Part shown: positions 33,098 through 44,870 of the stretch, piece by piece
How positions within the stretch are numbered: position 1 is the first letter of the stretch
How the letters are laid out: each line of letters begins with the position of its first letter
From: Paraburkholderia youngii
Lineage (GTDB): Bacteria; Pseudomonadota; Gammaproteobacteria; Burkholderiales; Burkholderiaceae
Assembly (NCBI RefSeq): GCF_013366925.1
Contig: NZ_JAALDK010000001.1
Span: 5,015,165-5,079,164, forward strand
Length of the DNA stretch: 64,000 nucleotides
Direction: 5' to 3'
Translations under genes and position numbers: made by a program
Notes under the pieces: model-generated
The model's input: the letters and a program-made list of their open reading frames with translations, nothing else
Told to the model about the DNA's origin: nothing
Database searches by the model: none

Positions 33098-34195
33098 TCA
33101 GGTTAGAGACGTGTCGACGATCCGGCGAGGTGTATCGAGATACTCCTTCGACTGCATCTCGACGATTCGCGACACCGTCCGCGTGAATTCGTTGGCCATC
33201 GGGCCATCGACGTACAACTCCTCCGGCGGCACCGCGGCCGACATCAGCAGCTTGACCTTGTGGTCGTAGAACACGTCGATGAGCCACGTAAAGCGGCGCG
33301 CTTCCGACGCCATGCGCACCGACATCTGCGGCACGTCCGACAGGATCACCGCGTGAAACCGGGTCGCGAGTTCGAGGTAGTCGTTCTGCGAGCGCGGCCC
33401 GCCGCACAGCGTCGCGAAGTCGAACCAGACGACGCCATCCGCGCGGCGCAGCGCCTTCAGCTCGCGCTTCTCGATATGCAGCAGCGGACTTTCGTCGGGC
33501 ACCGCGGCGAGGCGCGCGAAAGCGTCGCGCAGCGCCTTGCCGGCAGCGGCGTCCAGTGGCGTGTGATAGACCTCGACCTGGGCCAGCGTGCGCTGGCGAT
33601 AGTCGATCCCCGCATCGACGTTGACCACGTCGAGCTTCTGCTTGATCAGCTCGATCGCGGGCAGCATGCGGTCGCGATGCAGGCCGTCCGGGTACAGCGT
33701 GTCGGGCGCGTAGTTGGACGTCATCACGAACTGCACGCCGTTCTCGAACAGCTTGTCGAGCAGGCGATACAGGATCATCGCGTCGGCGATGTCCGACACG
33801 TGGAATTCGTCGAAGCAGATCAGCCGATAGCGCTTCGCGATGCGGCGCGCGAGTTCGTCGAGCGGATCGGCGCGGCCCTTGAGTTCTTCGAGCTCGCGAT
33901 GCACTTCACGCATAAACTCATGGAAGTGCAGACGGGTTTTGCGATGCAACGGCACGATCATGTAGAAGCTGTCCATCAGGAAGCTCTTGCCGCGGCCCAC
34001 GCCGCCCCACATGTACACGCCGCGCGGCAGATCCGGATGAATGATCAGCTTCCTGAACGCGTTCGAGCGGCGCGCCTTGTATTCGGTCCACTCTTCATAG
34101 CACCGCTGCAGGCGGTCGACCGCCGCGCGCTGCGCCGGATCGGATTGATAACCGCGCGTCTGCAGTTCTTTTTCGTAGTATTCGGTGACGTTCAT
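33098..34195 (-). CDS. zapE: Cell division ATPase ZapE (AFG1 family)
   Basis: The 365-residue protein has a Walker A motif MWGGVGRGKSFLMD (near residue 65), Walker B LICFDEFHVSDIADAMIL, and the AFG1 blocks FVMTSNYAPDTLYPDGLHRDRMLPAI and RRFTWLIDVFYDHKVKLLMSA. ZapE is a P-loop ATPase that interacts with FtsZ at the late divisome; it is homologous to mitochondrial AFG1/LACE1. It follows lpdA on the same strand with a hairpin in between. This order downstream of the 2-oxoglutarate dehydrogenase genes is common in Burkholderiales. Confidence 0.93.
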   Translation of the reverse strand: MNVTEYYEKELQTRGYQSDPAQRAAVDRLQRCYEEWTEYKARRSNAFRKLIIHPDLPRGVYMWGGVGRGKSFLMDSFYMIVPLHRKTRLHFHEFMREVHRELEELKGRADPLDELARRIAKRYRLICFDEFHVSDIADAMILYRLLDKLFENGVQFVMTSNYAPDTLYPDGLHRDRMLPAIELIKQKLDVVNVDAGIDYRQRTLAQVEVYHTPLDAAAGKALRDAFARLAAVPDESPLLHIEKRELKALRRADGVVWFDFATLCGGPRSQNDYLELATRFHAVILSDVPQMSVRMASEARRFTWLIDVFYDHKVKLLMSAAVPPEELYVDGPMANEFTRTVSRIVEMQSKEYLDTPRRIVDTSLT

Positions 34196-34205
34196 CGTGT
34201 TGCTG

Positions 34206-34245
34206 CAAAAAGAAAGGCGGGAGGGAGTGAACCCCGCCCGCCTTT
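34206..34245 (-). terminator. Terminator-like hairpin between lpdA and zapE
   Basis: On the minus strand AAAGGCGGG and CCCGCCTTT pair around a 15-base loop and are followed by CTTTTT. It lies just after the lpdA stop and 18 bases before zapE, so zapE may depend on read-through or its own promoter. Confidence 0.65.
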
Positions 34246-34283
34246 GGTGATGCCAAGGTTGCGTTTCGGCCAGGCGTGCGCGC

Positions 34284-35714
34284 TTACATGTTCAGCGCGC
34301 GCTTGTCGACGGCGAGTGCCGCTTCACGCATGACTTCCGACAGCGACGGGTGCGGATGGCAAATCCGGCCGATGTCTTCCGACGCCGCCTTGAACTCCAT
34401 CGCCACCACGGCTTCCGCGATCAGGTCCGATGCGTTTGCCGAAATGATGTGCACGCCGAGCAGTTCGTCGGTCTTCGCGTCGGCGATCATCTTGACGAAA
34501 CCGTCCGCCTTGTTGATGCCGAGCGCGCGGCCGTTCGCCATGAACGGGAACTGGCCCGTCTTGATCTCGCGGCCCTCGGCCTTCAGCTGCTGCTCGGTCT
34601 TGCCGACCCACGCGATTTCCGGCTCGGTGTAGATCACCCACGGAACGCAGTTGTAATCGATGTGCGGCTTCTGGCCGTCGATCACTTCCGCGACCATCAC
34701 GCCTTCGTCTTCAGCCTTGTGCGCGAGCATCGGGCCACGCACCACGTCGCCGATCGCGTACACGTTCGGTACGGCCGTCGCGCAGTGGTCGTCGACGTCG
34801 ATGAAGCCGCGCTCGTTGGCCTTCAGGCCGATCGATTCGAGGCCGAGGTTGTCGGTGTTCGGCACGCGGCCGACCGACACGATCAGGCGGTCGGCTTCGA
34901 GCGTCTGCGCGTTGCCGTCCTTGTCCGTGTAGGCGATCGTCACGCCGTTCGCGCCCGTCTTCACTTCGCCGACCTTCACGCCGACGTGGATGTCGAGACC
35001 CTGCTTCTTGAACTGCTTGGCCGCTTCCTTCGACAGCGCCTGGTCAGCCGAACCGAGGAACTCCGGCAGCGCTTCGAGCACCGTCACGTCAGCGCCGAGA
35101 CGGCGCCACACCGAGCCGAGCTCCAGACCGATCACGCCTGCGCCGATCACGGCGAGCTTCTTCGGTGCCGTGTCGAACGACAGGGCGCCTTCGTTGTCGG
35201 CGATCAGCTTGTTGTCGACCGGGATGCCCGGCAGATGACGCGCCTTCGAACCCGTCGCGATGATCACGTTCTTCGCGGTGACGACTTCGGTTTCACCCTC
35301 GCCGCTCACTTCGATCTGCACGCCGGCGTCGGTCTTGCCGGTGAACTTGCCGTGGCCCTTGAGCCACGTGATCTTGTTCTTGCGGAACAGGAATTCGATG
35401 CCCTTGGTCATCTTCTCGACGATGCCGTCCTTGCGGGCCATCATCTTCGAGATATCGACCGAGACGTTATCCACCGAGATGCCGTGGTCGGCGAGGTGAT
35501 GCGACGCGTTTTCAAACTCTTCCGACGACGCGAGCAGCGCCTTCGACGGAATGCAGCCGACGTTCAGGCAGGTGCCGCCAAGCTTCAGCGCGCCGGCCGG
35601 GTTCTTCCACTTTTCGATACATGCGACGGTCTTGCCGAGCTGCGCTGCGCGGATGGCGGCGATGTAACCGCCAGGGCCTGCGCCGATCACGACGACGTCA
35701 AATTCTTTGGACAT
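34284..35714 (-). CDS. lpdA: Dihydrolipoyl dehydrogenase (E3)
   Basis: The 476-residue flavoprotein has the FAD motif VVIGAGPGGYIAAIRAAQLG, the redox disulfide GGTCLNVGCIPSKALL, the NAD motif VIGAGVIGLELGSVWRRLGADVTVLE, and the C-terminal active-site HPHPSLSEVMREAALA. It reoxidises dihydrolipoamide on OdhB with NAD+. It follows odhB by 139 bases and completes the 2-oxoglutarate dehydrogenase operon. ATG 35714 begins the conserved MSKEFDVVVIG; an earlier start at 35750 was rejected. Confidence 0.96.
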   Translation of the reverse strand: MSKEFDVVVIGAGPGGYIAAIRAAQLGKTVACIEKWKNPAGALKLGGTCLNVGCIPSKALLASSEEFENASHHLADHGISVDNVSVDISKMMARKDGIVEKMTKGIEFLFRKNKITWLKGHGKFTGKTDAGVQIEVSGEGETEVVTAKNVIIATGSKARHLPGIPVDNKLIADNEGALSFDTAPKKLAVIGAGVIGLELGSVWRRLGADVTVLEALPEFLGSADQALSKEAAKQFKKQGLDIHVGVKVGEVKTGANGVTIAYTDKDGNAQTLEADRLIVSVGRVPNTDNLGLESIGLKANERGFIDVDDHCATAVPNVYAIGDVVRGPMLAHKAEDEGVMVAEVIDGQKPHIDYNCVPWVIYTEPEIAWVGKTEQQLKAEGREIKTGQFPFMANGRALGINKADGFVKMIADAKTDELLGVHIISANASDLIAEAVVAMEFKAASEDIGRICHPHPSLSEVMREAALAVDKRALNM

Positions 35715-35853
35715 GACAATCCCTTTGATAGCGGAACGGCGCCGGACCACCCAAGGTGGCGCGCGCCGTTCCTGTACTGCGGAATGCGAGATACGTACTG
35801 ACTAGATGGCGCCGGTTTGCGGATTCACAAGCCGGCGCGGTCCGAGCGGGCGC

Positions 35854-37134
35854 TTACAGGTCGAGCAGCAGACGTGCCGGATCTTCCAGCGCGTCCTTCA
35901 TCGCGACCAGCGACAGCACGGCTTCGCGGCCGTCGATGATCCGGTGGTCGTACGACAGCGCGAGGTAGTTCATCGGGCGGATCACGATCTGGCCGTTTTC
36001 GACCACAGCGCGTTCCTTGGTGGCGTGCACGCCGAGAATCGCGGACTGCGGCGGGTTGATGATCGGGGTCGACAGCATCGAGCCGAACACGCCGCCGTTC
36101 GAGATCGAGAACGTACCGCCGGTCATTTCTTCGATCGACAGCTTGCCGTCCTTCGCCTTCTGGCCGAATTCGGCGATCTTCTTCTCGATGTCGGCGAGGC
36201 TCAGCTGATCTGCATTGCGCAGGATCGGCACCACCAGACCGCGCGGCGAACCGACCGCGATACCGATGTCGAAGTAGCCGTGATAGACGATGTCGTTACC
36301 GTCGATCGACGCGTTCACGAGCGGGAACTTCTTCAGCGCATGAACAGCCGCCTTCACGAAGAACGACATGAAGCCGAGCTTCACGCCGTGTTCCTTCTCG
36401 AACTTGTCCTTGTACTTGTTGCGCAGATCCATGACCGGCGCCATGTTCACTTCGTTGAACGTCGTGAGGATGGCGTTGGTTTGCTGCGACTCGAGCAGAC
36501 GCTCGGCGATACGCGCACGCAGACGCGACATCGGCACGCGCTGTTCCGGACGGTCCTTCAACCACTGGTCGGCCGATGCTGGAGCCTTGACGTCCGGCAG
36601 CGACGGCTTCGCAGCCTTCGGTGCGGCAGCCGGAGCCGGTGCAGCCTTGGCAGCCGGAGCGCCTGCGGTCAGCACGTCGCCCTTGGTGATGCGGCCGTCG
36701 CGGCCGGTGCCGGCGACGTCGCCAGCGGCCAGACCCTTTTCGGCCATCAGCTTGCCGGCAGCCGGCGAAGCTGCGGTGTTCGAGCCCGTTGCGGCGGCAG
36801 CCGCAGTTGTCGACTGAGCCGCCGGCGCGGGAGCCGCTGCGGCGACCGGAGCCGGCTTCACTTCGGCTTCGACAGCGGCGGCGCCTGCGGTGCCTTCGGT
36901 GTCGATCTTCGCGATCACCTGGTCCGCCGTGACCGTGTCGCCGTCGTTCGAGATGACTTGCGCGAGCACGCCTGCTGCCGGAGCCGGCACTTCGAGCACG
37001 ACCTTGTCGGTCTCGATTTCGATGAGGATTTCGTCCTGAGCGACAGCCTCGCCGGGCTTCTTCTTCCACTGCAGCATGGTCGCTTCCGAGACCGACTCGG
37101 AGAGCTGGGGAACCTTGACTTCAACAATAGCCAT
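35854..37134 (-). CDS. odhB: Dihydrolipoyllysine succinyltransferase (E2 of OGDH)
   Basis: The 426-residue E2 has one lipoyl domain (residues 1-76; lipoyl-lysine in [14 protein letters not shown]), an Ala/Pro-rich linker, a peripheral-subunit-binding domain ([33 protein letters not shown]) and the catalytic core ending in [14 protein letters not shown] with the catalytic His. It transfers succinyl groups from the E1 product to CoA in the TCA cycle. It lies between sucA and lpdA. Confidence 0.96.
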   Translation of the reverse strand: MAIVEVKVPQLSESVSEATMLQWKKKPGEAVAQDEILIEIETDKVVLEVPAPAAGVLAQVISNDGDTVTADQVIAKIDTEGTAGAAAVEAEVKPAPVAAAAPAPAAQSTTAAAAATGSNTAASPAAGKLMAEKGLAAGDVAGTGRDGRITKGDVLTAGAPAAKAAPAPAAAPKAAKPSLPDVKAPASADQWLKDRPEQRVPMSRLRARIAERLLESQQTNAILTTFNEVNMAPVMDLRNKYKDKFEKEHGVKLGFMSFFVKAAVHALKKFPLVNASIDGNDIVYHGYFDIGIAVGSPRGLVVPILRNADQLSLADIEKKIAEFGQKAKDGKLSIEEMTGGTFSISNGGVFGSMLSTPIINPPQSAILGVHATKERAVVENGQIVIRPMNYLALSYDHRIIDGREAVLSLVAMKDALEDPARLLLDL

Positions 37135-37275
37135 TATGAGTATCCTGAATACGTATCGGGTGACGGCGCTTCATCGCGACCGCCTGCGAACCACGAGCGC
37201 CGCGCCTGAATCTCATGGGATCGTTCGGCGCGGCGCGGGAAAACGCACTGCGTTCTCCCGGGCTCGTCTGTTTCT

Positions 37276-40137
37276 TTACTTGGCGATCGACGCGCTCTTG
37301 AGGCGGCCGAAAGCGCCTTCGACCAGCGCCTTCTGCTGCTCGTAGTGCTTCGCGTAGTAGCCCACCGCAGGCGAAGCCGAAGCCGGACGGCCGCTGTACG
37401 CCAGCTTCTGCCCTTCCTTCATGCCTTCCTTCAGATGGTGCTCGATGTAGAACCACGGGCCCTGATTCTGCGGCTCGTCCTGCACCCACACCACTTCCGT
37501 TGCGTTGTCGTACTTCTTCATTTCCGCTTCGAACTGCTTGTGAGCGAACGGATACAGCTGTTCGATACGGACGATCGCGACGTCGTTCACCTTCGCTTCG
37601 CGGCGATGCGCGACCAGGTCGTAGTACACGCGGCCCGAGCAGACCAGCACGCGCTTGACCTTCTTCGCGTCGATGGTTTCGTCCACTTCGCCGATCACCG
37701 GCTGGAACGAACCCTTCGCGAGTTCCGACAGATCCGACACGGCTTCCTTGTGACGCAGCAGCGACTTCGGCGTTGCGACGATCAGCGGCTTGCGGAACAG
37801 ACGGATCATCTGGCGACGCAGCAGGTGGAAGATCTGCGCCGGCGTGGTCGGCTGTACGACCTGCATGTTGTGGTCTGCGCACAGTTGCAGGAAACGCTCG
37901 ATACGCGCCGACGAGTGCTCCGGACCCTGGCCTTCGTAGCCATGCGGCAGCAGCATCGTCAGGCCCGACACGCGGCCCCACTTCACTTCGCCCGACGAGA
38001 TGAACTGGTCGATTACGACCTGCGCGCCGTTCACGAAGTCGCCGAACTGCGCTTCCCACGCGACGAACGTGTTCGGTTCAGCGGTTGAGTAACCGTATTC
38101 GAAGCCGAGCACCGCTTCTTCCGACAGCACCGAGTCGATCACCGTGAACTTCGCCTGACCTTCGGCGATGTTCTGCAGCGGTACGTAGGTGCCGTCGTTC
38201 CAGCGCTCGCGGTTCTGGTCGTGCAGCACCGCATGACGGTGCGTGAACGTGCCGCGGCCCGAATCCTGACCGGTCAGACGAACCGCGTAACCGGATGCGA
38301 CCAGCGATGCGAACGCGAGGTGCTCGCCCATGCCCCAGTCGAGCTTCGCTTCGCCGCGGCCCATGGCGCGACGGTCGTTGATCACGCGCTCGACGAGCGG
38401 GTGAACCTTGAAGTTTTCCGGAATCGTGGTGATGCGCTCGGCGAGGCGCTTCAGTTCCGCGAGCGGCACGGCCGTGTCGGCCGCGTCGGTCCACTTGCGG
38501 TTCAGGAACGGAACCCAGTCCACCGCGTACTTGCTCTTGTAGTTCGAGAGCACCGGGTCGATCGTGTGATGGCCTTCGTCCATCGCCTTGCGGTAGGCCT
38601 TGACGAATTCATCGCCTTCGTCGGCCTTGATGACGCCCTGCTGCACGAGCTTTTCAGCGTACAGCGCGCGCGTGCCCGGGTGCTTCGAGATCGTCTTGTA
38701 CATCAGCGGCTGCGTGACCGCCGGGGTGTCCTGCTCGTTGTGGCCGAGCTTGCGGAAGCAGACGATGTCGACGACGACGTCCTTGTGGAACTGCATGCGG
38801 AAGTCGATCGCCATCTGGATGGCCAGCACGACCGCTTCGGGATCGTCACCGTTCACGTGCAGCACCGGCGCTTCGATCATCTTGACGACGTCCGAGCAGT
38901 ACAACGTGGAGCGCGAATCGCGCGGGTCCGACGTCGTGAAGCCGATCTGGTTGTTGATGACGATGTGCAGCGTGCCGTGCGTGCCATAACCGCGCGTTTG
39001 CGCAAGGTTCAGCGTTTCCATCACGACGCCCTGGCCTGCGAACGCCGCGTCGCCGTGGATCTGCACCGGCAGCACCTGGACGCCGTTTTCGTCGCCGCGG
39101 CGGTCCATACGCGCCTTCGCCGAGCCCTCGACCACCGGGTTGACGATTTCGAGGTGCGACGGGTTGAACGCGAGCGACAGGTGAACCGGACCGCCTTCGG
39201 TCGCGACGTCCGACGAGAAGCCCTTGTGGTACTTCACGTCGCCGGCCGGCAGATCGTCGACGTGCTTGCCTTCGAATTCAGCGAACAGGTCGGCCGGCAT
39301 CTTGCCGAGCGTGTTGACCAGCACGTTCAGACGGCCACGGTGAGCCATCGCGATGACGATTTCCTGAACGCCGCGCAGACCGCCGTGACGCACGACTTCG
39401 TCCATCGCCGCGATGAAGCTCTCGCCGCCTTCGAGCGAGAAGCGCTTCTGGCCGACGTACTTGGTGTGCAGGAAACGCTCGAGGCCTTCGGCGGCCGTCA
39501 GGCGGTTCAGGATGTGCTTCTTTTTGTCGTTGCTGAAGTTCGGCGTCGAACGGATCGATTCGAGGCGTTCCTTCCACCAGCGCTTCTGTTCCGGATCGCT
39601 GATGTACATGTACTCGGCGCCGATCGTGCCGCAGTACGTGTCGCGCAGGGCTTTGACGATCTCGCGCAGCGTCGCGCGCTCGAAGCCGAAGTACAGATTC
39701 GTTGCGCTGAACTCCTGGTCCATGTCGGCTTCGGTGAAGTCGTAGAACGCGGGTTCAAGTTCGGGGATCGCGGGACGTTCGCGGCGCTTCAGAGGATCGA
39801 GATTGGCCCATTGCGAGCCGAGGAAGCGATATGCGCCGATGAGGGACTGGACGTAAACCTGTTTGCGGGCGGTTGCGAGATCTTCGCCGCCGGTAGTTGC
39901 GCGCGGCAGGAAGGCATTGGCCTTGGCGCGCTGTGCAAACGATTCGACGATCGGGCCGTGGGCCACGTCGTTGGCGTTGCTGCCATCCGATGCAGGCACG
40001 TTCTGCAACGCATCGAAATAGCTGCGCCAGGTCTCGGGCACTGACGCCGGATTATCGAGATACGCTTCGTACATTTCTTCAACGTACGGAGCATTGCCGC
40101 CGAACAGATAAGAGTTCGACTGGAATTGCTTCATCAT
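37276..40137 (-). CDS. sucA: 2-oxoglutarate dehydrogenase E1
   Basis: The 953-residue protein has the N-terminal E1o peptide FQSNSYLFGGNAPYVEEMYEAYLDNPASVPETWRSYFD, thiamin diphosphate-binding regions (AMAHRGRLNVLVNTLGK, HGDAAFAGQGVVMETLNL, INNQIGFTTSDPRDSRST) and the C-terminal transketolase-type pyrimidine domain. It decarboxylates 2-oxoglutarate and transfers the succinyl group to the lipoyl arm of OdhB. I chose ATG 40137; GTG 40149 four codons upstream is also possible and sits on the AAAGG site. Confidence 0.96.
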   Translation of the reverse strand: MMKQFQSNSYLFGGNAPYVEEMYEAYLDNPASVPETWRSYFDALQNVPASDGSNANDVAHGPIVESFAQRAKANAFLPRATTGGEDLATARKQVYVQSLIGAYRFLGSQWANLDPLKRRERPAIPELEPAFYDFTEADMDQEFSATNLYFGFERATLREIVKALRDTYCGTIGAEYMYISDPEQKRWWKERLESIRSTPNFSNDKKKHILNRLTAAEGLERFLHTKYVGQKRFSLEGGESFIAAMDEVVRHGGLRGVQEIVIAMAHRGRLNVLVNTLGKMPADLFAEFEGKHVDDLPAGDVKYHKGFSSDVATEGGPVHLSLAFNPSHLEIVNPVVEGSAKARMDRRGDENGVQVLPVQIHGDAAFAGQGVVMETLNLAQTRGYGTHGTLHIVINNQIGFTTSDPRDSRSTLYCSDVVKMIEAPVLHVNGDDPEAVVLAIQMAIDFRMQFHKDVVVDIVCFRKLGHNEQDTPAVTQPLMYKTISKHPGTRALYAEKLVQQGVIKADEGDEFVKAYRKAMDEGHHTIDPVLSNYKSKYAVDWVPFLNRKWTDAADTAVPLAELKRLAERITTIPENFKVHPLVERVINDRRAMGRGEAKLDWGMGEHLAFASLVASGYAVRLTGQDSGRGTFTHRHAVLHDQNRERWNDGTYVPLQNIAEGQAKFTVIDSVLSEEAVLGFEYGYSTAEPNTFVAWEAQFGDFVNGAQVVIDQFISSGEVKWGRVSGLTMLLPHGYEGQGPEHSSARIERFLQLCADHNMQVVQPTTPAQIFHLLRRQMIRLFRKPLIVATPKSLLRHKEAVSDLSELAKGSFQPVIGEVDETIDAKKVKRVLVCSGRVYYDLVAHRREAKVNDVAIVRIEQLYPFAHKQFEAEMKKYDNATEVVWVQDEPQNQGPWFYIEHHLKEGMKEGQKLAYSGRPASASPAVGYYAKHYEQQKALVEGAFGRLKSASIAK

Positions 40138-40542
40138 TTTTACGCTCACCTTTCTTCGAGTTTCTCGAGAAATAGCGGGTTACAGAACCTTCCGCGACAC
40201 GGCCTGACCGTTTAGCGGATTGCGCGAATCAAGTCTTGCTTGGAAGGACCTAAAACTTTGCACCCGGGAGCATAGCACAGAACGAATAGCCCAGATAGCG
40301 GACAGCACACGCGGCAAAGCCAGTGATGGCGGGCGTTTCGCGGATGACGGGTTGCTTCTTCACAGCGCGCAATAGTGTTCTGTAGAAAATGAGAAGGCGA
40401 ATTGCGCAATAGGTGTCTACACCTGTGCCGCCCGGAAAGTGCCGGGCATGATGCAGCGCCACAAGTGTCGGTGCGCCGAAAACGAAAAAGCCACCCGAAG
40501 GTGGCTTCCGTTCCCTGCTATCCAAACGGATTCGAAACCCGC
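40138..40542. other. Intergenic region between typA and sucA
   Basis: The 405 bases contain the sucA promoter region and the typA terminator. Two direct copies of GCGCAATAG occur at 40367 and 40404, the second inside the palindrome ATTGCGCAAT; their spacing is 37 bases. No gene is supported here. Confidence 0.5.
40485..40507 (-). terminator. Intrinsic terminator of typA
   Basis: On the minus strand AAGCCACC and GGTGGCTT enclose a TTCG tetraloop and are followed by TTTTCGTTTT. It lies 36 bases after the typA stop. Confidence 0.85.
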
Positions 40543-42372
<1,830 letters not shown>

Positions 42373-42698
42373 AGGAAACCTGAAGACGGTTGAGTGCGCC
42401 GCTTGCTTATGCTGCTGGTTGACGAGCCAAACCACGACAACAAGCCCAAAGCGCACTTTTGGGAACCCAAAATTATAGCACGCGCGGATGATCCTTTCTG
42501 GTATTCCCCGATAGACCGTACGCCCTCCGCGTCCCCGCTGACTTCGCGAATACCGCGTCGCCCGCGCCCTACGTCGATCCGTACGGCATCTGACTTGAGC
42601 AGGAAATAATCCTTGCCTAAGCTGTATTTACGCTTGTCGTGTCAATCAACAGCCAGCTATACTAATGCCTAGTCAACCATTGCAATCGCACGAGAATC
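42373..42698. other. Divergent promoter region of typA and marR
   Basis: The 326 bases separate typA (minus) from the marR-efflux operon (plus). The half next to marR contains a sigma-70-like promoter and an inverted repeat (see separate entry). No gene is supported. Confidence 0.5.
42634..42673 (+). promoter_or_regulatory. Promoter and candidate MarR operator
   Basis: TTGTCG at 42634 and TATACT at 42658 are separated by 18 bases, a good sigma-70 match. The inverted repeat ACTA-N5-TAGT (42661-42673) overlaps the -10 and likely start point, where a MarR dimer would block transcription. The MarR gene starts 26 bases downstream of the repeat. Confidence 0.5.
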
Positions 42699-43214
42699 AT
42701 GACGGAGCCGTCCAACGAACCCACGCCGGATCTCAGCGAGTATCAACTCGGCGAAAGCGTCGGTTATCTGATCTCGCGGGTGAAATCGACTCTGCACAAT
42801 CTGGTTACGCAGCGCAGCATGGCCGAGCTCGGCATCACTAGCCAGCAAGGCAGCATCCTGTTCATGGTGGCGAGCGGCAAATGCCTGCTCGCGGCCGAGT
42901 TGGCGCGTGAATATGGTATCGACGCAAGCGCCGTCACGCGCCTGATCGACCGGCTCGAAAAGCGCGGCCTGCTCACGCGGGTGCGCAGCAACGAAGACCG
43001 GCGCGTCGTGCGCCTCGCCTTGACGCCGGAAGGCAATGCGATCGCGGCCCGCATGCCGGCAATTTTCAACGGCGTGCTCGATACCCTGCTGAACGGGTTC
43101 ACCCCGGAGGAAGTGGGCTTCCTGAAGAGCATGCTGCGCCGCGTGCTCGCCAATTCCGGCGAACACACGGGACTTTCCCGCGATGCCTCAAGCCATCCCG
43201 ATAACAAATCGTAA
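42699..43214 (+). CDS. MarR-family regulator of efflux operon
   Basis: The 171-residue protein is a winged-helix MarR protein (LGESVGYLISRVKSTLHNLVTQRSMAELGITSQQGSILFMVASGKCLLAAELAREYGIDASAVTRLIDRLEKRGLLTRVRSNEDRRVVRLALTPEG). It is the first gene of an operon encoding a tripartite drug efflux pump and is probably its repressor, released by phenolic or other toxic compounds. The first efflux gene starts 52 bases downstream. Confidence 0.9.
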   Translation: MTEPSNEPTPDLSEYQLGESVGYLISRVKSTLHNLVTQRSMAELGITSQQGSILFMVASGKCLLAAELAREYGIDASAVTRLIDRLEKRGLLTRVRSNEDRRVVRLALTPEGNAIAARMPAIFNGVLDTLLNGFTPEEVGFLKSMLRRVLANSGEHTGLSRDASSHPDNKS

Positions 43215-43266
43215 TAGCTTGCTTGCTGCGTCCATCAATACATTCCACTCAAAGAAGAGTCGAGCG

Positions 43267-44787
43267 ATGAAATCCCTTTCCCTGTCCGCGCCCGCGCTGT
43301 CGAGCCGGGCTGCTGTCGCCGCGGCGGTGACGGCGCTCGCCCTCACAGGCTGCGCGAACTACTTCGGCGTCAAGAGCGACAAGCAGATCGCCTCGCCGAC
43401 GCAGTATGAGTCGACGCAGAGTCTGCCCAACGAGGGCGGCCAGTGGCCATCGCTCGACTGGGCCAACCAGTTCGGGGACCCGCAACTGCCGAAGCTGATC
43501 GCGGAGGCGCTCGAGGGCAGCCCGTCGATCGCCCAGGCGCAGGCGCGGCTCGCGAAGGCTTCGTCGTATATCGAAAGCTCGCGCTCGGCGCTGTTCCCGA
43601 AGGCCGAACTAAGCTATTCGTGGACCCGCGAACTGTACTCGGCGAACGCCCTCTTCCCGCCTCCGTTCGGCGGCACCTGGTTTAGCGAGAACAACGTGCT
43701 CGCGAGCGCGTCGTGGGATCTCGACCTGTGGGGCAAGAATCGTCAGCGCCTCGGCCAGGCCGTGTCGCAGCAGAAAGCCGCCGAAGCCGACATGCAGCAG
43801 GCGCGCGTGACGCTCGCCGCGTCGGTCGCGAGCACCTACAATCAGCTCGCGCAGCTGTACGCGTTCCGCGACATCGCCGCGCGTGAAATCGCGAACCGCC
43901 AGGACGTCGGCCGTATCACGGATAACCGCGTGACGGCCGGTCTCGACACCAACGTCGAGAAGCAGACCGCCGCCGGCAACATCGCGACGAGCCAGTCGAA
44001 CCTGACCGACCTCGACGGCCAGATCACCGTCGTGCGCTACCAGTTGGGCGCGCTGCTCGGCAAAGGCCCGGACCGTGGCCTGCAGATCGACAAGCCGGTG
44101 CTCACCGGCGGCAACGTGGTCGCGCTGCCGGACAACATCCCGGCCGACCTCGTGGCGCGTCGCGCGGACATCGTCGCCGCGCGCTGGCAGGTCGAGGCCG
44201 CGATGCACGACGTCAAGGAAGCGAAAGCCGAGTTCTTTCCGGACGTGAATCTCGCGGCCGGCTTCGGCTTCGACGCCTTCGGCTGGGGCCGTTTCCTGAC
44301 CTCGTCGAGCCGTCAGATCCAGTTCGGCCCAGCGATCCATCTGCCACTCTTCGACGCCGGCGCGTTGCGTGCGCAGTTGAAGGGCCGCTACGCCGACTTC
44401 GAGGGCGACGTCGCGAACTACAACCAGACGCTGATCAACGCGCTGCAGGACGTGTCCACGCAGGTGTCGTCGATCCGCTCGATCGACCGCCAGGAAGGCG
44501 ACGCCCAGCGCGCGCTCGAGGCGTCGAGCAAGGCGTACCAGCTGGCCGTGATCCGCTATAAGGCCGGGCTGTCGCCGCAACTGCAGGTGCTGACCGCGGA
44601 CGACAACCGCCTCGCCGCCGAGCAGACGGTCACCGGTCTGCAGATGCGCCGCCGCAGTCTGCAGATCGGCCTGATCAAGGCACTGGGCGGCGGCTTCGAC
44701 GCGACCCAGACCGGTCTCGTCGTGCCGACCGATGCTCCCGCATCGGCCAACGCCGCGAACCACGCCACGCGCACCGCCGCGAACTGA
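43267..44787 (+). CDS. Outer-membrane efflux lipoprotein (OprM/NodT family)
   Basis: The 506-residue protein has a lipoprotein signal (AAVAAAVTALALTGC with the lipobox LTGC), then two TolC-like OEP repeats rich in coiled coil (IAQAQARLAKASSYIESSRSALFPKAELSYSW; VEAAMHDVKEAKAEFFPDVNLAAGFGF). It forms the outer-membrane channel of the pump encoded by the next two genes. Start ATG 43267 has a GAAGAG site; a start at 43183 overlapping marR was rejected. Confidence 0.92.
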   Translation: MKSLSLSAPALSSRAAVAAAVTALALTGCANYFGVKSDKQIASPTQYESTQSLPNEGGQWPSLDWANQFGDPQLPKLIAEALEGSPSIAQAQARLAKASSYIESSRSALFPKAELSYSWTRELYSANALFPPPFGGTWFSENNVLASASWDLDLWGKNRQRLGQAVSQQKAAEADMQQARVTLAASVASTYNQLAQLYAFRDIAAREIANRQDVGRITDNRVTAGLDTNVEKQTAAGNIATSQSNLTDLDGQITVVRYQLGALLGKGPDRGLQIDKPVLTGGNVVALPDNIPADLVARRADIVAARWQVEAAMHDVKEAKAEFFPDVNLAAGFGFDAFGWGRFLTSSSRQIQFGPAIHLPLFDAGALRAQLKGRYADFEGDVANYNQTLINALQDVSTQVSSIRSIDRQEGDAQRALEASSKAYQLAVIRYKAGLSPQLQVLTADDNRLAAEQTVTGLQMRRRSLQIGLIKALGGGFDATQTGLVVPTDAPASANAANHATRTAAN

Positions 44788-44870
44788 GCGAGACCGCCCG
44801 CGGCAACCCACACGCATACACACGAACACCCGAATAAACGACGACGTTCAAAAGAACCCGGAGCACATCA

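Noticed and set aside
38221..40044. 607-codon plus-strand open frame opposite sucA
   Set aside because: It is antisense to a well-conserved gene; its Arg/His/Asp/Val-rich product has no motif and reflects high GC content at third positions.
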